Shown here in pieces: positions 1 to 8,755 of a stretch of 64,000 nucleotides of DNA; the first letter of the stretch is position 1; every line of letters begins with the position of its first letter. This DNA comes from an uncultured Crocinitomix sp. (GTDB lineage Bacteria; Bacteroidota; Bacteroidia; Flavobacteriales_D; Crocinitomicaceae), in contig CAJQHR010000001.1 in assembly GCA_905478225.1 (NCBI GenBank), positions 115,024-179,023 of the forward strand, in the 5' to 3' direction. Below the pieces are notes generated by a model. That model had not been told where the DNA came from, did no database searches, and worked only from the letters and a program-made list of their open reading frames with translations. The position numbers were made by a program, and so were the translations under genes.

Positions 1-715
1 AAAAGTTTAATTCTGGATCAATAATTACGGGTTTTGAAAGCTCATAACCATCTGGGAAACTGAAATGCATTTCGCTTCCAACTAAAACATATTCACATGC
101 TACTTTGTATTTTAACCCATCAGTTTCTTGATAAGCAAATGGTTTTTCTTCGATTATGGTTCCTAAAGTTGTTGTAATATGCAAGGCGCCCTCAATTATT
201 TCAAGGTTGTCTTGTCCTTCATAACTCACTTTAAAGTCGGATGGATCTCCTCCGGTTTTAATAATCACATCATATTTGAGTGTGTTGTTGGCTTCGTATA
301 ATCTCAAATCTATCTGATCGTACAATTCAAGATATTGGATTTCTTCATAGGCATAACTGTTCGTTACCCAGTTATCTGGATTATTGCCTAAGAAGTAGTT
401 TTCGTAAAAGGTTGAAGGAGATAGTTCTTCAAATGTTGGTGTGTTTGCTCCCACAAAAGTTGTTTTCACCACATGGGATTTTGCATGTTCCGGCTCTTCT
501 GAATGTCCGTGTCCAACATCATAATGTCCATCTGCATTGCTCATGGCATATGTGAAACCAGTCTTTTCAAGATACATTTGCCCACTTGGAACTCCAATTT
601 TGTACGCCACATTTTTATGCCACTGTCCTTTATTTGGACGCATCCAAATCTCGTCTTGAGCCAATAGCCCAAAAACACTGAGAAAAGAGAACAAGAAGAG
701 TACTAATTTATTCAT
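1..715 (-). CDS. Secreted DUF7948-type protein, N-terminal part (continues off the left edge)
   Basis: Read from the ATG at 715-713, the frame is open for 238 codons to the window edge. A hydrophobic signal peptide of about 20 residues ends in LLAQ and is followed by WMRPNKGQWHKNVAYK and YLEKTGFTY. That pattern (an N-K-G-Q-W opening, then G..YLE) is typical of the DUF7948 domain at the N-terminus of large Bacteroidota cell-surface proteins, which usually end in repeats and a T9SS sorting domain. That C-terminal part is not in the window, so export by T9SS is inferred. The domain assignment is from memory of the pattern; the protein's job is unknown. Confidence 0.65.
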   Translation of the reverse strand, partial: MNKLVLFLFSFLSVFGLLAQDEIWMRPNKGQWHKNVAYKIGVPSGQMYLEKTGFTYAMSNADGHYDVGHGHSEEPEHAKSHVVKTTFVGANTPTFEELSPSTFYENYFLGNNPDNWVTNSYAYEEIQYLELYDQIDLRLYEANNTLKYDVIIKTGGDPSDFKVSYEGQDNLEIIEGALHITTTLGTIIEEKPFAYQETDGLKYKVACEYVLVGSEMHFSFPDGYELSKPVIIDPELNF

Positions 716-985
716 AAGTTGACATTAAGTCGAACTGTAAGGGGTTTATACCCACTTCATTTATAACAAAAATCAGACCCTATCCATTCAAAACAGAAAG
801 GAGCATAATCTTAAATTTACTAAAAATCAACGATTTAACTCTAGCTATTCGTGTATACGGTAGTTATCATTTATTGTTTAGCTATTTTAAGACGTTTCCT
901 AACCTAAAATAGTTTGCTGAATAGCGAATAAATTTTGTGTGATTATTGGAAAGTAAAAAATTGATAGTCAGAAGATTAAATAATT

Positions 986-1453
986 CTAGTAATCCCCTTC
1001 TTTAACAATATTCCCCTCTTCGTCGTAGAAGATCCAATGGCCGCTTTGTTTGTCATCTGCGTATTCCCCGACGTAACGCACTCTACCATTGGGAAAAAAG
1101 GTAATTGAATGACCCATTCTAACACCATGGGAATAATTTGATTCGCTCCATTTTATTCCATTTTCATAGTACGAAAACCAAAGCCCATGACGTGCTTCAT
1201 TGTCGTCAAAATCTCCCTCAATTTTTAACTCGCCCGTCTCGTAAAATTCTTGATAATCTCTTTTAGGAACGGTTACTGAATCATTTTCTGTATTAATAAA
1301 ATCGTCAATTGTAACTGGAGTTTCAGTAATTGGAGCAATTGAATCGCTCACCGAATCCGAAATTATTTCGTTAGTTGTCGTTTCTTCAGTGCCATTTCCA
1401 CATCCAAAAAGAAGAAGTGAACCAAATAGGGCAGGGAACAAATAATTTTTCAT
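986..1453 (-). CDS. MORN-repeat-variant lipoprotein (YwqK-like)
   Basis: A 155-residue protein with a lipoprotein signal: hydrophobic stretch and lipobox ending LFGC (Cys18). Residues 20-65 are acidic, Ser/Thr-rich linker. From about residue 67 there are short repeats of the form Y.NG....G.....GHW.FY (FYETGELKIEG, YYENGIKW, FFPNGRVRYVGEY, FYDEEGNIVKEG), the MORN-variant repeat often annotated as a YwqK-family antitoxin although no toxin is near. It lies 6 bp after the polyprenyl synthase stop and is probably the last gene of the ftsX operon. It likely sits in the envelope facing the periplasm. Function unknown; the repeats only suggest a beta-hairpin scaffold. Confidence 0.7.
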   Translation of the reverse strand: MKNYLFPALFGSLLLFGCGNGTEETTTNEIISDSVSDSIAPITETPVTIDDFINTENDSVTVPKRDYQEFYETGELKIEGDFDDNEARHGLWFSYYENGIKWSESNYSHGVRMGHSITFFPNGRVRYVGEYADDKQSGHWIFYDEEGNIVKEGDY

Positions 1454-1459
1454 TTGATT

Positions 1460-2437
1460 TTATTTTTCTCGATAAACAGTGTATTCCACCAATCCAATCA
1501 ATGCCTGTTTTGCATCCGAATCTTCTAAAACATCCAATAATTTTAGAGCTTTTTCTTTTAGCCCAATCATTTTATCATAAGCGTATTTTACCCCGCCAGA
1601 TTCGATTACATGTTGAATTGCAATTTTAACTTTTTTGGGTTCTTCATTATGGTTTTTAACAATATTGATAAGGGTCTTTTTTGTAGACTTGCTGCTATTG
1701 TTTAAAGCATAAATTAATGGTAGCGTCATTTTGCGCTCCCGAATATCATTTCCAGCCGGTTTTCCAATTTTCTCACTATCTCCATAGTCGAAAATGTCAT
1801 CTTTTATTTGGAACGCCATACCAACCAATTCTCCAAATTGTTTCATATTTTCAATGAGGCCTTCATCTTCACTAACAGATGCAGCACCCGCCGCACAGCA
1901 AGAGGCGATTAATGAAGCTGTTTTTTGACGAATAATATCATAATATACATCTTCAGTTATGTCTAACCTTCTCGCTTTTTCGATTTGAAGTAATTCCCCT
2001 TCCGCCATAGCTTTCACGGCGTCTGAAACAATTTTTAAAAGCTTGAATTGTGAGGTATTAACAGAAACTAATAATCCTTGCGCTAAAAGGTAATCTCCAA
2101 CTAATACAGCAATTTTGTTTTTCCATAAAGCATTCACAGAAAAAACTCCTCTACGTTCATTTGAATCATCCACAACATCATCATGTACCAATGAGGCAGT
2201 ATGTGAAAGTTCAATGAGCGAGGCCGCGGTATAACTTGCTTCTTCAACCTGGCCATTTATGGCTTTGGCGGTTAAAAAAACAAACATGGGACGCATTTGC
2301 TTTCCCTTTCGCTTAATAATATAATGCGTGATTTTGTCTAAAAGCGCCACATCAGACTTCATTGATTCTTTGAACTTTACTTCAAAGGTGGACATCTCTT
2401 CAGAGACATTTGCTTTTATTTCTTTGACGCTGAACAT
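1460..2437 (-). CDS. ispB: Trans-polyprenyl diphosphate synthase (long-chain, IspB/HepT-like)
   Basis: 325 residues, normal for an all-trans polyprenyl synthase. The first aspartate-rich motif DDVVDD is at residues 86-91, followed by paired arginines (ERR), and the second motif KDDIFDY is at about 212-218; both bind Mg-diphosphate. It adds isopentenyl diphosphate units to an allylic primer, in this phylum normally to make the menaquinone side chain. The enzyme is cytosolic or membrane-associated. It lies 46 bp after truB in the same leftward operon. Chain length cannot be read reliably from sequence, so octaprenyl versus other lengths is open; the family call is firm. Confidence 0.9.
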   Translation of the reverse strand: MFSVKEIKANVSEEMSTFEVKFKESMKSDVALLDKITHYIIKRKGKQMRPMFVFLTAKAINGQVEEASYTAASLIELSHTASLVHDDVVDDSNERRGVFSVNALWKNKIAVLVGDYLLAQGLLVSVNTSQFKLLKIVSDAVKAMAEGELLQIEKARRLDITEDVYYDIIRQKTASLIASCCAAGAASVSEDEGLIENMKQFGELVGMAFQIKDDIFDYGDSEKIGKPAGNDIRERKMTLPLIYALNNSSKSTKKTLINIVKNHNEEPKKVKIAIQHVIESGGVKYAYDKMIGLKEKALKLLDVLEDSDAKQALIGLVEYTVYREK

Positions 2438-2483
2438 TTGTACAAAGATAAGAGTCTAGAACCACATAACTGTGAATTTTTCA

Positions 2484-3200
2484 CTAAATCGAGGGATTAT
2501 TATTCATGTCTGACGTTTGAATTATTTCAACCCATTCTTTTACAGAATGCGCGTCTTTTAGGTGATAAGGGCCAATTTTTTCACGCCTTAAAGCTGACAA
2601 ATAACCGCCATTTCCTAAACTTTTACCTAAATCACTCGCAATGCTTCTTATATAAGTCCCTTTAGAACAGGTAATTTCAAAATGTACCAATGGCAATTCA
2701 ATTTTTGACAATTCAAAGGAATGAATCGTAATTACTTTTGGTTCAAGTTTAACCTCTTTACCTGCTCTAGCTAAATCGTAGGCCTTTTTACCTTTCACCT
2801 TTTTAGCTGAGAAGATCGGAGGCTGTTGTGCGAATGTTCCAACCATTTTTTCGACCTCGGCTTTCACTTGGTTTTCAGTGACTTTGTCTAAAGGAAATGT
2901 ATGGTCGATTTCCGTTTCTAGATCATATGAAGGTGTTGTAGAACCTAAGGTAATGGTGCCAGAATATTTCTTTTCTAAGCCCATAAAAGATTCTATTTCT
3001 TTTGTTTTTTTGCCGGTACATAGAATGAGCAATCCATCAGCTAAGGGATCCAGCGTCCCAGCATGTCCTACTTTTATTTTCTTTATACCTAGCTTCTGTT
3101 TTAGTTCGTAGCGAAGTTTGTTCACTACATCAAAAGAGGTCCAGTGTAGCGGTTTGTTTACCAAAATAACTTCACCTGCTTGAAAATCTAGAGTTTTCAT
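2484..3200 (-). CDS. truB: tRNA pseudouridine(55) synthase TruB
   Basis: 238 residues. The opening VILVNKPLHWTSFDVV and the motif GHAGTLDPLADGLL (catalytic Asp51) are diagnostic for TruB, which isomerises U55 in the T-loop of tRNAs. KGTYIRSIASDLG near the C-terminus matches the conserved tail of the catalytic domain. The protein is short because it lacks a C-terminal PUA domain, as is common in Bacteroidota. Its ATG directly abuts the stop codon of uppP, so the two are translationally close; uppP-truB neighbourhood is frequent in this phylum. Confidence 0.95.
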   Translation of the reverse strand: MKTLDFQAGEVILVNKPLHWTSFDVVNKLRYELKQKLGIKKIKVGHAGTLDPLADGLLILCTGKKTKEIESFMGLEKKYSGTITLGSTTPSYDLETEIDHTFPLDKVTENQVKAEVEKMVGTFAQQPPIFSAKKVKGKKAYDLARAGKEVKLEPKVITIHSFELSKIELPLVHFEITCSKGTYIRSIASDLGKSLGNGGYLSALRREKIGPYHLKDAHSVKEWVEIIQTSDMNNNPSI

Positions 3201-4007
3201 TTATTTAGAAAATAGTTCTGCTGAAATTGAAATAAGACCAACGAGGAAACAATAAAATGCGAAATAGCGTAGTTTGGCTTTTTTCACTAAACTAATCATC
3301 CATTTACAGGCAATTAAACCAGTGAAGAAGGCAAATACAAAACCAACACCAAGTGATAAATAGTCCGTATTGGCAATACTTTCGGGGCTTTCCATAATCT
3401 CGAGGATGTCTTTCGCCATCTTTCCAAAAATTAAAGGGACCACCATTAAAAATGAAAATCGGGCGGCTTTTTCGCGGTCAATTCCTAATAACACGGAAGT
3501 AGATATTGTTGCTCCAGATCTCGATATTCCTGGCAGTATGGCAATAGCTTGCGAAGCACCAATTATAAGTGAATGGAAAAAACCTACTTCTTTATTGGTG
3601 TTTTTTGCCTTGTCTGCTAAAAATAAGAGCGCTCCTGTGAATAAAAGCATACACCCCACAAACATTATTTGTCCTCCAAAGAAAGATTCTATTTCATCTT
3701 CTAATAAAACCCCTACTAGCGCAGCGGGAATCATAGAAAGGATAATTTTTAAGGAAAATTTTGTTTCATCATTCCATTTAAATTGAAAAAGCCCTTTGAA
3801 AACACGGGCTAACTCCTTCCGAAAAATGATTATGGTACTCATTGCCGTGGCAAAATGTAGTACAGTAACCATTAGTAAACTCTCTTCGGGATCTATTTTA
3901 GAGGGTAGAATGTAGTTCGCCAATTCAATATGACCACTACTACTTACAGGGAGGAATTCTGTCAATCCTTGAACAATGCCAAGGATGATTGCTTCAATTA
4001 AGTCCAT
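3201..4007 (-). CDS. uppP: Undecaprenyl-diphosphatase UppP (BacA family)
   Basis: 268 residues, a polytopic inner-membrane protein with about seven to eight hydrophobic segments. The N-terminal motif GLTEFLPVSSSGH and the later motif LPGISRSGATIS are the two catalytic signatures of the BacA/UppP family. It removes a phosphate from undecaprenyl diphosphate to recycle the lipid carrier used for peptidoglycan and O-antigen assembly, and its overproduction confers bacitracin resistance. It lies 6 bp after the DUF3098 gene, in the ftsX-DUF3098-uppP-truB order typical of Bacteroidota. Confidence 0.95.
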   Translation of the reverse strand: MDLIEAIILGIVQGLTEFLPVSSSGHIELANYILPSKIDPEESLLMVTVLHFATAMSTIIIFRKELARVFKGLFQFKWNDETKFSLKIILSMIPAALVGVLLEDEIESFFGGQIMFVGCMLLFTGALLFLADKAKNTNKEVGFFHSLIIGASQAIAILPGISRSGATISTSVLLGIDREKAARFSFLMVVPLIFGKMAKDILEIMESPESIANTDYLSLGVGFVFAFFTGLIACKWMISLVKKAKLRYFAFYCFLVGLISISAELFSK

Positions 4008-4013
4008 TTAAAT

Positions 4014-4289
4014 TTACTGGACTTTATTTTTTTTCATGATGCCATAAATGACAACACCGTAGCCAAGTATAACCAAGATTGGTGCTACCGTAATTCTAGT
4101 ATGGCTAAAAAGCTCGTCAGCGTTAAACTGTGTAGGGTCTTCTGAACCGCCACCTATCATTAAAAAGAATCCGATTAATGACACCAAAAATCCGCCAACT
4201 ATTAGGTAATAATTTTGGGATCCAAAAACAAATTTATTTTTATCGTTCATAAGCATTAGTTTTCCCGTCAGCGCATTGCGGAAGGGCAA
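4014..4289 (-). CDS. DUF3098 small membrane protein
   Basis: Up to 91 residues with two hydrophobic segments (LIVGGFLVSLIGFFLMIGG and ITVAPILVILGYGVVIYGI). The string G.E/SDP..FN.D..FS..RIT.AP...ILGY is the DUF3098 pattern. It lies between ftsX and uppP, 6 bp from each. The ATG at 4289 gives 13 residues before MNDKNKFVFG; the internal ATG at 4250 matches the usual family N-terminus better and may be the true start. The conserved position next to ftsX suggests a role near the divisome or cell envelope, but none is established. Confidence 0.85.
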   Translation of the reverse strand: MPFRNALTGKLMLMNDKNKFVFGSQNYYLIVGGFLVSLIGFFLMIGGGSEDPTQFNADELFSHTRITVAPILVILGYGVVIYGIMKKNKVQ

Positions 4290-4295
4290 ATTTAA

Positions 4296-5180
4296 TTAAT
4301 ATAATTCATCTAAGTTCAGTCGCAAGTATTTTCTCAATGCGAAATAAGTAGATGTAATGGTGATTAAAACTCCAAACGCGATTATTCCACCTAGAACGTA
4401 AAAGTACAAGGTGAGGTCTGTCATGTCGAGAATCATAGGGTAATATCTGCTTAAAAGCTGAATTAACCCAAGGATCATAATTCCCGCAATTATTCCTGAA
4501 ATAAAACCTTGACCTATAGCACTCCAAAAAAATGGTCGTCGAATAAATCGAGGGGTAGCGCCAACCAATTGCATGGTTTTTATTAAAAACCGTTTGGAAA
4601 ATAGTGCTAATCGAATGGTGTTGTTAATCATTCCAATTGCAATGAAAAGTAACATGCAGGCAATTAAAAGGATGAAGTAGACTAGTTTTTCAAGTCGTTG
4701 ATTTACATCTACAAAAATTTCTGGTTGATAAGAAACTTCAAGCAGCCGGCCTGAATAATCCTGCATGAGTTCGGTTTCAATCCACGTCATACTGTCTTTA
4801 TAAAAGTATTCCTTTTTCAAGGTCATTATCACGGATTGATCGATTGGATTTTCGTTGTCGATTACAGTTAAATTAGTATCCCCACCAATTTCATTTGTGT
4901 AAATTTCCCAAGCTTCTTCTGACGATCTATATATGGCGCCGCTAGTATATGTTTTATTGGCAATTTCTTCTTCTATCAATCCTAATTCCAAAGTATTCAC
5001 AGAATTGTCGAAAAATAGATCGATTTCATAGGATTCAATTTTGTCATTTTTAAGGTTGTTTAACCCCAAAACAAACCATGAAACAAGCCCTATGATAAAG
5101 AGTACCATTACAATTCCGACGATTGTCGAAACATAGGCCGTGCGTAGTCCTTTTCTGCCTTTACCACTTACTTTACTCAT
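4296..5180 (-). CDS. ftsX: Cell division protein FtsX (ABC transporter permease)
   Basis: 294 residues with the FtsX layout: an N-terminal membrane segment (about residues 17-42), a periplasmic domain of about 120 residues, then three membrane segments with the loop LVGATPRFIRRPF between the first two. The LVGAT..FIR.PF string is the family signature. FtsX with the ATPase FtsE regulates peptidoglycan hydrolases at division; ftsE is not adjacent here, as is usual in Bacteroidota. It is first in the leftward operon. A -7-like TATTTTTA (7 of 8 to TAnnTTTG) lies just upstream on the minus strand (5189-5196). Confidence 0.92.
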   Translation of the reverse strand: MSKVSGKGRKGLRTAYVSTIVGIVMVLFIIGLVSWFVLGLNNLKNDKIESYEIDLFFDNSVNTLELGLIEEEIANKTYTSGAIYRSSEEAWEIYTNEIGGDTNLTVIDNENPIDQSVIMTLKKEYFYKDSMTWIETELMQDYSGRLLEVSYQPEIFVDVNQRLEKLVYFILLIACMLLFIAIGMINNTIRLALFSKRFLIKTMQLVGATPRFIRRPFFWSAIGQGFISGIIAGIMILGLIQLLSRYYPMILDMTDLTLYFYVLGGIIAFGVLITITSTYFALRKYLRLNLDELY

Positions 5181-5257
5181 TGCAAGGCTAAAAATAGGTA
5201 TAATATTTATTAGAATTAAAAAAACAAATAATGTTGCGTTCTTTTTTAAGATTTATT

Positions 5258-5265
5258 TACATTTG
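5258..5265 (+). promoter_or_regulatory. Promoter -7 element for the YceI gene
   Basis: TACATTTG matches the Bacteroidota -7 consensus TAnnTTTG exactly. A start of transcription about 7 bp downstream (about 5272) excludes the upstream in-frame start codons at 5231 and 5267 and leaves the ATG at 5294 as the translation start. Confidence 0.6.
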
Positions 5266-5293
5266 CATGTCTAAACAAATAAATGTTAAAAAA

Positions 5294-5926
5294 ATGAAAA
5301 AAATAGTAATATTAGGATTATTCGCAATGCCGTTATTTTTCACTTCGTGCGGAAGTGGTGAAGCTGATGCGGATACAACAGATGCAGATAGTACAGTTGT
5401 AAATAAAGAAGTAGAAGTAATTGAAGGAACTTACGCGGTTGATATAGCAGCTTCCATAATCAATTGGAACAATTTTGACAGTACAGAAGTTGATCATAGT
5501 GGAACTGTAAATGTTTTAAATGGTTCAATGGATATTACTACAACGAATGGTGTTGGTGTAATTACTGCGGCTAATTTAACTGTGGATATGAACACCATGT
5601 CTGAAGGAAGTGAGAAATTAGAAGGTCATTTAATGTCAACTGATTTCTTAGACGTAAATAAATTTGCAACAACAACGTTCTCATTTGATCGTCACGAAAA
5701 TGACATGATTTATGGAACTGCTACCATAGTTGGTAAAGATGTAGCTGTTGAAGCTCCTGCAAATGTAACTTTAGATGGCGACAACGCAACTGTTGAAGTT
5801 GGTGGATTCAAAATTGACTTCGCTGCTTTAGAAATGCCTTTCTTCGTTGCTGACGTTGAAATGCCAGCTGAAGAGCAACATGATCCAATGATTGGATTTT
5901 CTGCAACTATCGTTGGAACAAAATAA
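5294..5926 (+). CDS. YceI-family lipoprotein
   Basis: From the ATG at 5294 the protein has about 210 residues: a lipoprotein signal MKKIVILGLFAMPLFFTSC, an acidic linker, then a YceI-like lipocalin fold (YAVDIAASIINW at the start; a middle segment with LTVDMNTM, LEGHLMSTDFLDV and ATTTFSF). The L..HL.S.DFFD....P..TF.. pattern is the YceI hallmark; the family binds isoprenoid-type lipids in the periplasm. Earlier in-frame starts at 5231 and 5267 are rejected because the signal peptide begins at 5294 and the promoter lies at 5258. Convergent with hppD, with a shared terminator. Confidence 0.88.
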   Translation: MKKIVILGLFAMPLFFTSCGSGEADADTTDADSTVVNKEVEVIEGTYAVDIAASIINWNNFDSTEVDHSGTVNVLNGSMDITTTNGVGVITAANLTVDMNTMSEGSEKLEGHLMSTDFLDVNKFATTTFSFDRHENDMIYGTATIVGKDVAVEAPANVTLDGDNATVEVGGFKIDFAALEMPFFVADVEMPAEEQHDPMIGFSATIVGTK

Positions 5927-5944
5927 TTGAAATCACAAACATTA

Positions 5945-5981
5945 AAAAACCCCGCTTTGGCAATGCTAAAGCGGGGTTTTT
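5945..5981. terminator. Bidirectional terminator between yceI-like gene and hppD
   Basis: A perfect 14-bp stem (AAAAACCCCGCTTT with AAAGCGGGGTTTTT) and a 9-base loop, with A runs on the left and T runs on the right, so it can stop transcription from both convergent genes. Confidence 0.9.
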
Positions 5982-6000
5982 ATTTTTCACTAATACTAAT

Positions 6001-7158
6001 TTACAAGGTTCCTCGCTTCTCTTGTTCTCTTTCAATTGATTCGAACAAAGCTTTAAAATTACCTGCTCCAAATCCTCTTGCTCCCATTCGCTGAATGATT
6101 TCAAAAAACAAAGTTGGTCGGTCTTCAATCGGCTTTGTAAATATTTGAAGTAGGTAACCTTCTTCATCAGCATCAATCATAACTCCAAGCGCTTTCAGCT
6201 TTTCAATGTCTTCTCCCAATTCGTGTTTATGTGCTTCTAATCTTCCTGGTACCGCTTTATAATATTCCTCTGGTGGTGTAGATAAAAACTCTATTCCTCT
6301 AGCTCTCATTTTAGAAACCGTATCTAAAATGTCGTTGGTTGCCACAGCTATATGTTGTATACCAGGACCTTCATAAAAATCAAGGTATTCTTCAATTTGA
6401 GACTTCTTTTTTCCTTCGGCAGGCTCATTAATTGGAAATTTAATCCTTCCATTGCCATTACTCATTACTTTACTCATCAATGCAGAGTATTCGGTAGTAA
6501 TCTGTTTATCGTCAAATGACAAGAAGTTGACAAAGCCCATTACATCTTCATACCACTTCACCCAGATATTCATTTCATTCCAACCTACATTCCCAACCAT
6601 ATGGTCAATAAATTTAAGACCGGTTGGTTCAGGGTTATAGTCAGATTCCCACTTTTTATAACCGGGTAAAAAATCACCATTATAGTTCTTTCTTTCTACA
6701 AACATATGAACAGTTTCACCATAAGTGTAGATACCAGCTCTTACTACTTCTCCGTGTTCATCTTTCTCTATCGTAGGTTCCATAAAAGATTTTGCGCCTC
6801 TTTTAGTTGTTTCTTCCCAAGATTTTTTAGCATTATCTACCCAAAGCGCCACAAATTTTACCCCATCACCATGCTTTGCAAGATGTTCATTCATCCATGA
6901 TGATGAATTTAATGGGGTAGTTAACACAAGTCTAATCTTATCTTGCTTTAGAACATAAGATGAATATTCCTTACAGCCTGTTTCCAAACCTTTATATGCA
7001 TACGATTGAAATCCAAAAGCAGTTTTGTAAAAATGGGCTGATTGTTTTGCATTTCCAACAATAAATTCTACATAATCTGTTCCTAAAAGAGGTAAAAAAT
7101 CTTGTGCTCCTTCAAATATCTTTTCTAATCCGTATTCTACGGTTTCAATTTTACTCAT
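6001..7158 (-). CDS. hppD: 4-hydroxyphenylpyruvate dioxygenase
   Basis: 385 residues, two vicinal-oxygen-chelate domains. The Fe(II) ligands fit His186 (FIDHMVGN), His269 (GIQHIAVAT) and Glu353 (LFFEIIQRMG), and the C-terminal RMGARGFGAGNFKALFESIE is the conserved tail that closes the active site. It converts 4-hydroxyphenylpyruvate to homogentisate in tyrosine breakdown. The next gene upstream on the same strand, hmgA, does the following step; 112 bp separate them, so they may be co-transcribed or have separate promoters. No fumarylacetoacetase gene is nearby. Confidence 0.97.
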   Translation of the reverse strand: MSKIETVEYGLEKIFEGAQDFLPLLGTDYVEFIVGNAKQSAHFYKTAFGFQSYAYKGLETGCKEYSSYVLKQDKIRLVLTTPLNSSSWMNEHLAKHGDGVKFVALWVDNAKKSWEETTKRGAKSFMEPTIEKDEHGEVVRAGIYTYGETVHMFVERKNYNGDFLPGYKKWESDYNPEPTGLKFIDHMVGNVGWNEMNIWVKWYEDVMGFVNFLSFDDKQITTEYSALMSKVMSNGNGRIKFPINEPAEGKKKSQIEEYLDFYEGPGIQHIAVATNDILDTVSKMRARGIEFLSTPPEEYYKAVPGRLEAHKHELGEDIEKLKALGVMIDADEEGYLLQIFTKPIEDRPTLFFEIIQRMGARGFGAGNFKALFESIEREQEKRGTL

Positions 7159-7270
7159 AATATTTATTTTTTGATGATTTAAGACGAATTGACATAAGAG
7201 TTATGACAATTTTGTTTTAAATCTATTTTATAATGGTTTACTTGAATTTTGTCGTTTCTCGTAAATCAAT

Positions 7271-8431
7271 TTAATCAGTTATCCATGATTTATAATAATC
7301 GTCAACTTGCAATTTAAGTGCTTCTTCGGTAATCATTACTGGATTAAATGGATCAATCATAACCGCTAACTCACCAGTTTCTGTTTTCCCAACACTTTTT
7401 TCTATAGCACCAGGATGTGGCCCGTGAGGAATTCCACCAGGATGCAATGTGATTTGACCTTTTTCAATATTATTTCTACTCATAAAGTCACCATCTACAT
7501 AATAAAGAAGCTCCTCTGAGTCAATATTACTATGATGATATGGAGCAGGTACTGATTCAGGGTGATAATCGTACATTCTTGGCACGAATGAACAAACTAC
7601 AAATCCTGCAGCCTCCCATTGTTGGTGAATTGGGGGTGGCATGTGGATTCGACCTGTTATAGGCTCAAAATCGTGAATTGAAAAGGCATATGGATAATGA
7701 AATCCATCCCAACCAACCACATCAAATGGATGATTTGCATGTGTATATTCCCACATTACGCCTTGTTTTTTTGATAAGACCTTAAATTCACCCTTTTCAT
7801 CATGTGTTTGCAAATCTTTTGGTAATCTAAAATCACGTTCGCAAAATGGAGAATGCTCTAAGAGCTGCCCAAAATTATTTCTGTATCGATTTGGTGTTAC
7901 GATAGGGCTAAAAGATTCTATATAAAGAATTCTATTGTCTTCCGTATAAAAATCAATTTGATAGGTTGTTCCTCTTGGAATAATTAAGTAATCACCATAC
8001 TTGAAGTCAATATTTCCATACATTGTTCTCAGTTTACCAGAACCAACATGAATGAATAACATTTCATCAGCATCAGAATTTCGATAGAAGTAATCAGCTG
8101 AAAATTCTTTTGGTGCAGCTAATCCAATGTGCAAGTCATTATTGGCAAACAATGTTTTTCTGCTTTTAAGAAAATCTTGTTCTGGCTTTAGCGAAAACCC
8201 CTTAAAACTTAAGGCTTTCATATTTTTGTCAACAGCTATTTTGGGAGATACGTCTTCTCCTCTTTTGATTTCAGAAACAACCGTTGGTGGATATAGGTGA
8301 TAAATTAAAGAAGACATTCCCGCAAATCCTGCCGTTCCAAATAGTTCTTCTTGGTACAAACTTCCGTCAGGCTTTTTAAATGTTGTATGTCTTTTATGTG
8401 GGATTTTTCCCATTGAATGATAGCGTGGCAT
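7271..8431 (-). CDS. hmgA: Homogentisate 1,2-dioxygenase
   Basis: 386 residues, cupin-type homogentisate dioxygenase of the shorter bacterial form. The start MPRYHSMGKIPHKRHTTF, the middle MPPPIHQQWEA.GFVVCSFVPR and the metal-binding stretch PYHHSNIDSEELLYY followed by HPGGIPHGPHPG are family signatures; the His/Glu in the PYHHSN..SEE region are the expected iron ligands. It opens the homogentisate ring to maleylacetoacetate. It is upstream of hppD on the same strand, giving two consecutive steps of tyrosine catabolism. Confidence 0.95.
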   Translation of the reverse strand: MPRYHSMGKIPHKRHTTFKKPDGSLYQEELFGTAGFAGMSSLIYHLYPPTVVSEIKRGEDVSPKIAVDKNMKALSFKGFSLKPEQDFLKSRKTLFANNDLHIGLAAPKEFSADYFYRNSDADEMLFIHVGSGKLRTMYGNIDFKYGDYLIIPRGTTYQIDFYTEDNRILYIESFSPIVTPNRYRNNFGQLLEHSPFCERDFRLPKDLQTHDEKGEFKVLSKKQGVMWEYTHANHPFDVVGWDGFHYPYAFSIHDFEPITGRIHMPPPIHQQWEAAGFVVCSFVPRMYDYHPESVPAPYHHSNIDSEELLYYVDGDFMSRNNIEKGQITLHPGGIPHGPHPGAIEKSVGKTETGELAVMIDPFNPVMITEEALKLQVDDYYKSWITD

Positions 8432-8755
8432 AATTTTGTTTTTTTATAGGTTTATTAATTATGTTTCATCTATTATTTATTAATAATAGGCATTAGCGAT
8501 TAAGCTAATTAAGAACACATCACTCTGGATCTCTTTTGATAAGAAATTTCAGAAGAACCGGAAGCATTTCAAATATTCCTGTCATATCTCAGACTTGAGC
8601 TTTTAACAAAGATAGCGATTCTACCGATTTTTTCAATTATAATTTTTCATTCCTAACCCAAAAAATATATTTTTGTAACAAATCTTGCTGAAAACTACTT
8701 GAAGTCAAGTTTTATAATATTCAGTCAGGAATTTACTACTCTCAAAAGTTAAAAC
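8432..8755. other. 324-bp divergent intergenic region between hmgA and tdh
   Basis: AT-rich region with no convincing ORF on either strand. It must carry the leftward hmgA promoter and the rightward tdh promoter; the latter is recognisable at 8668-8675. I see no tRNA, no hairpin with a T run and no clear repeat. Confidence 0.6.
8668..8675 (+). promoter_or_regulatory. Promoter -7 element for the threonine dehydrogenase gene
   Basis: TATTTTTG, an exact match to TAnnTTTG, lies about 80 bp before the ATG at 8756, giving a leader of about 75 bases. No good TTG -33 element is visible. Confidence 0.5.

Noticed and set aside
280..555. Plus-strand ORF of 91 codons
   Set aside because: It lies wholly opposite the DUF7948-type gene, has no start context and its translation is not protein-like.
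986..1453. Toxin-antitoxin system suggested by the YwqK-like repeat protein
   Set aside because: The antitoxin label comes only from database naming of MORN-variant repeats; no toxin-like gene is adjacent and the protein is a lipoprotein.
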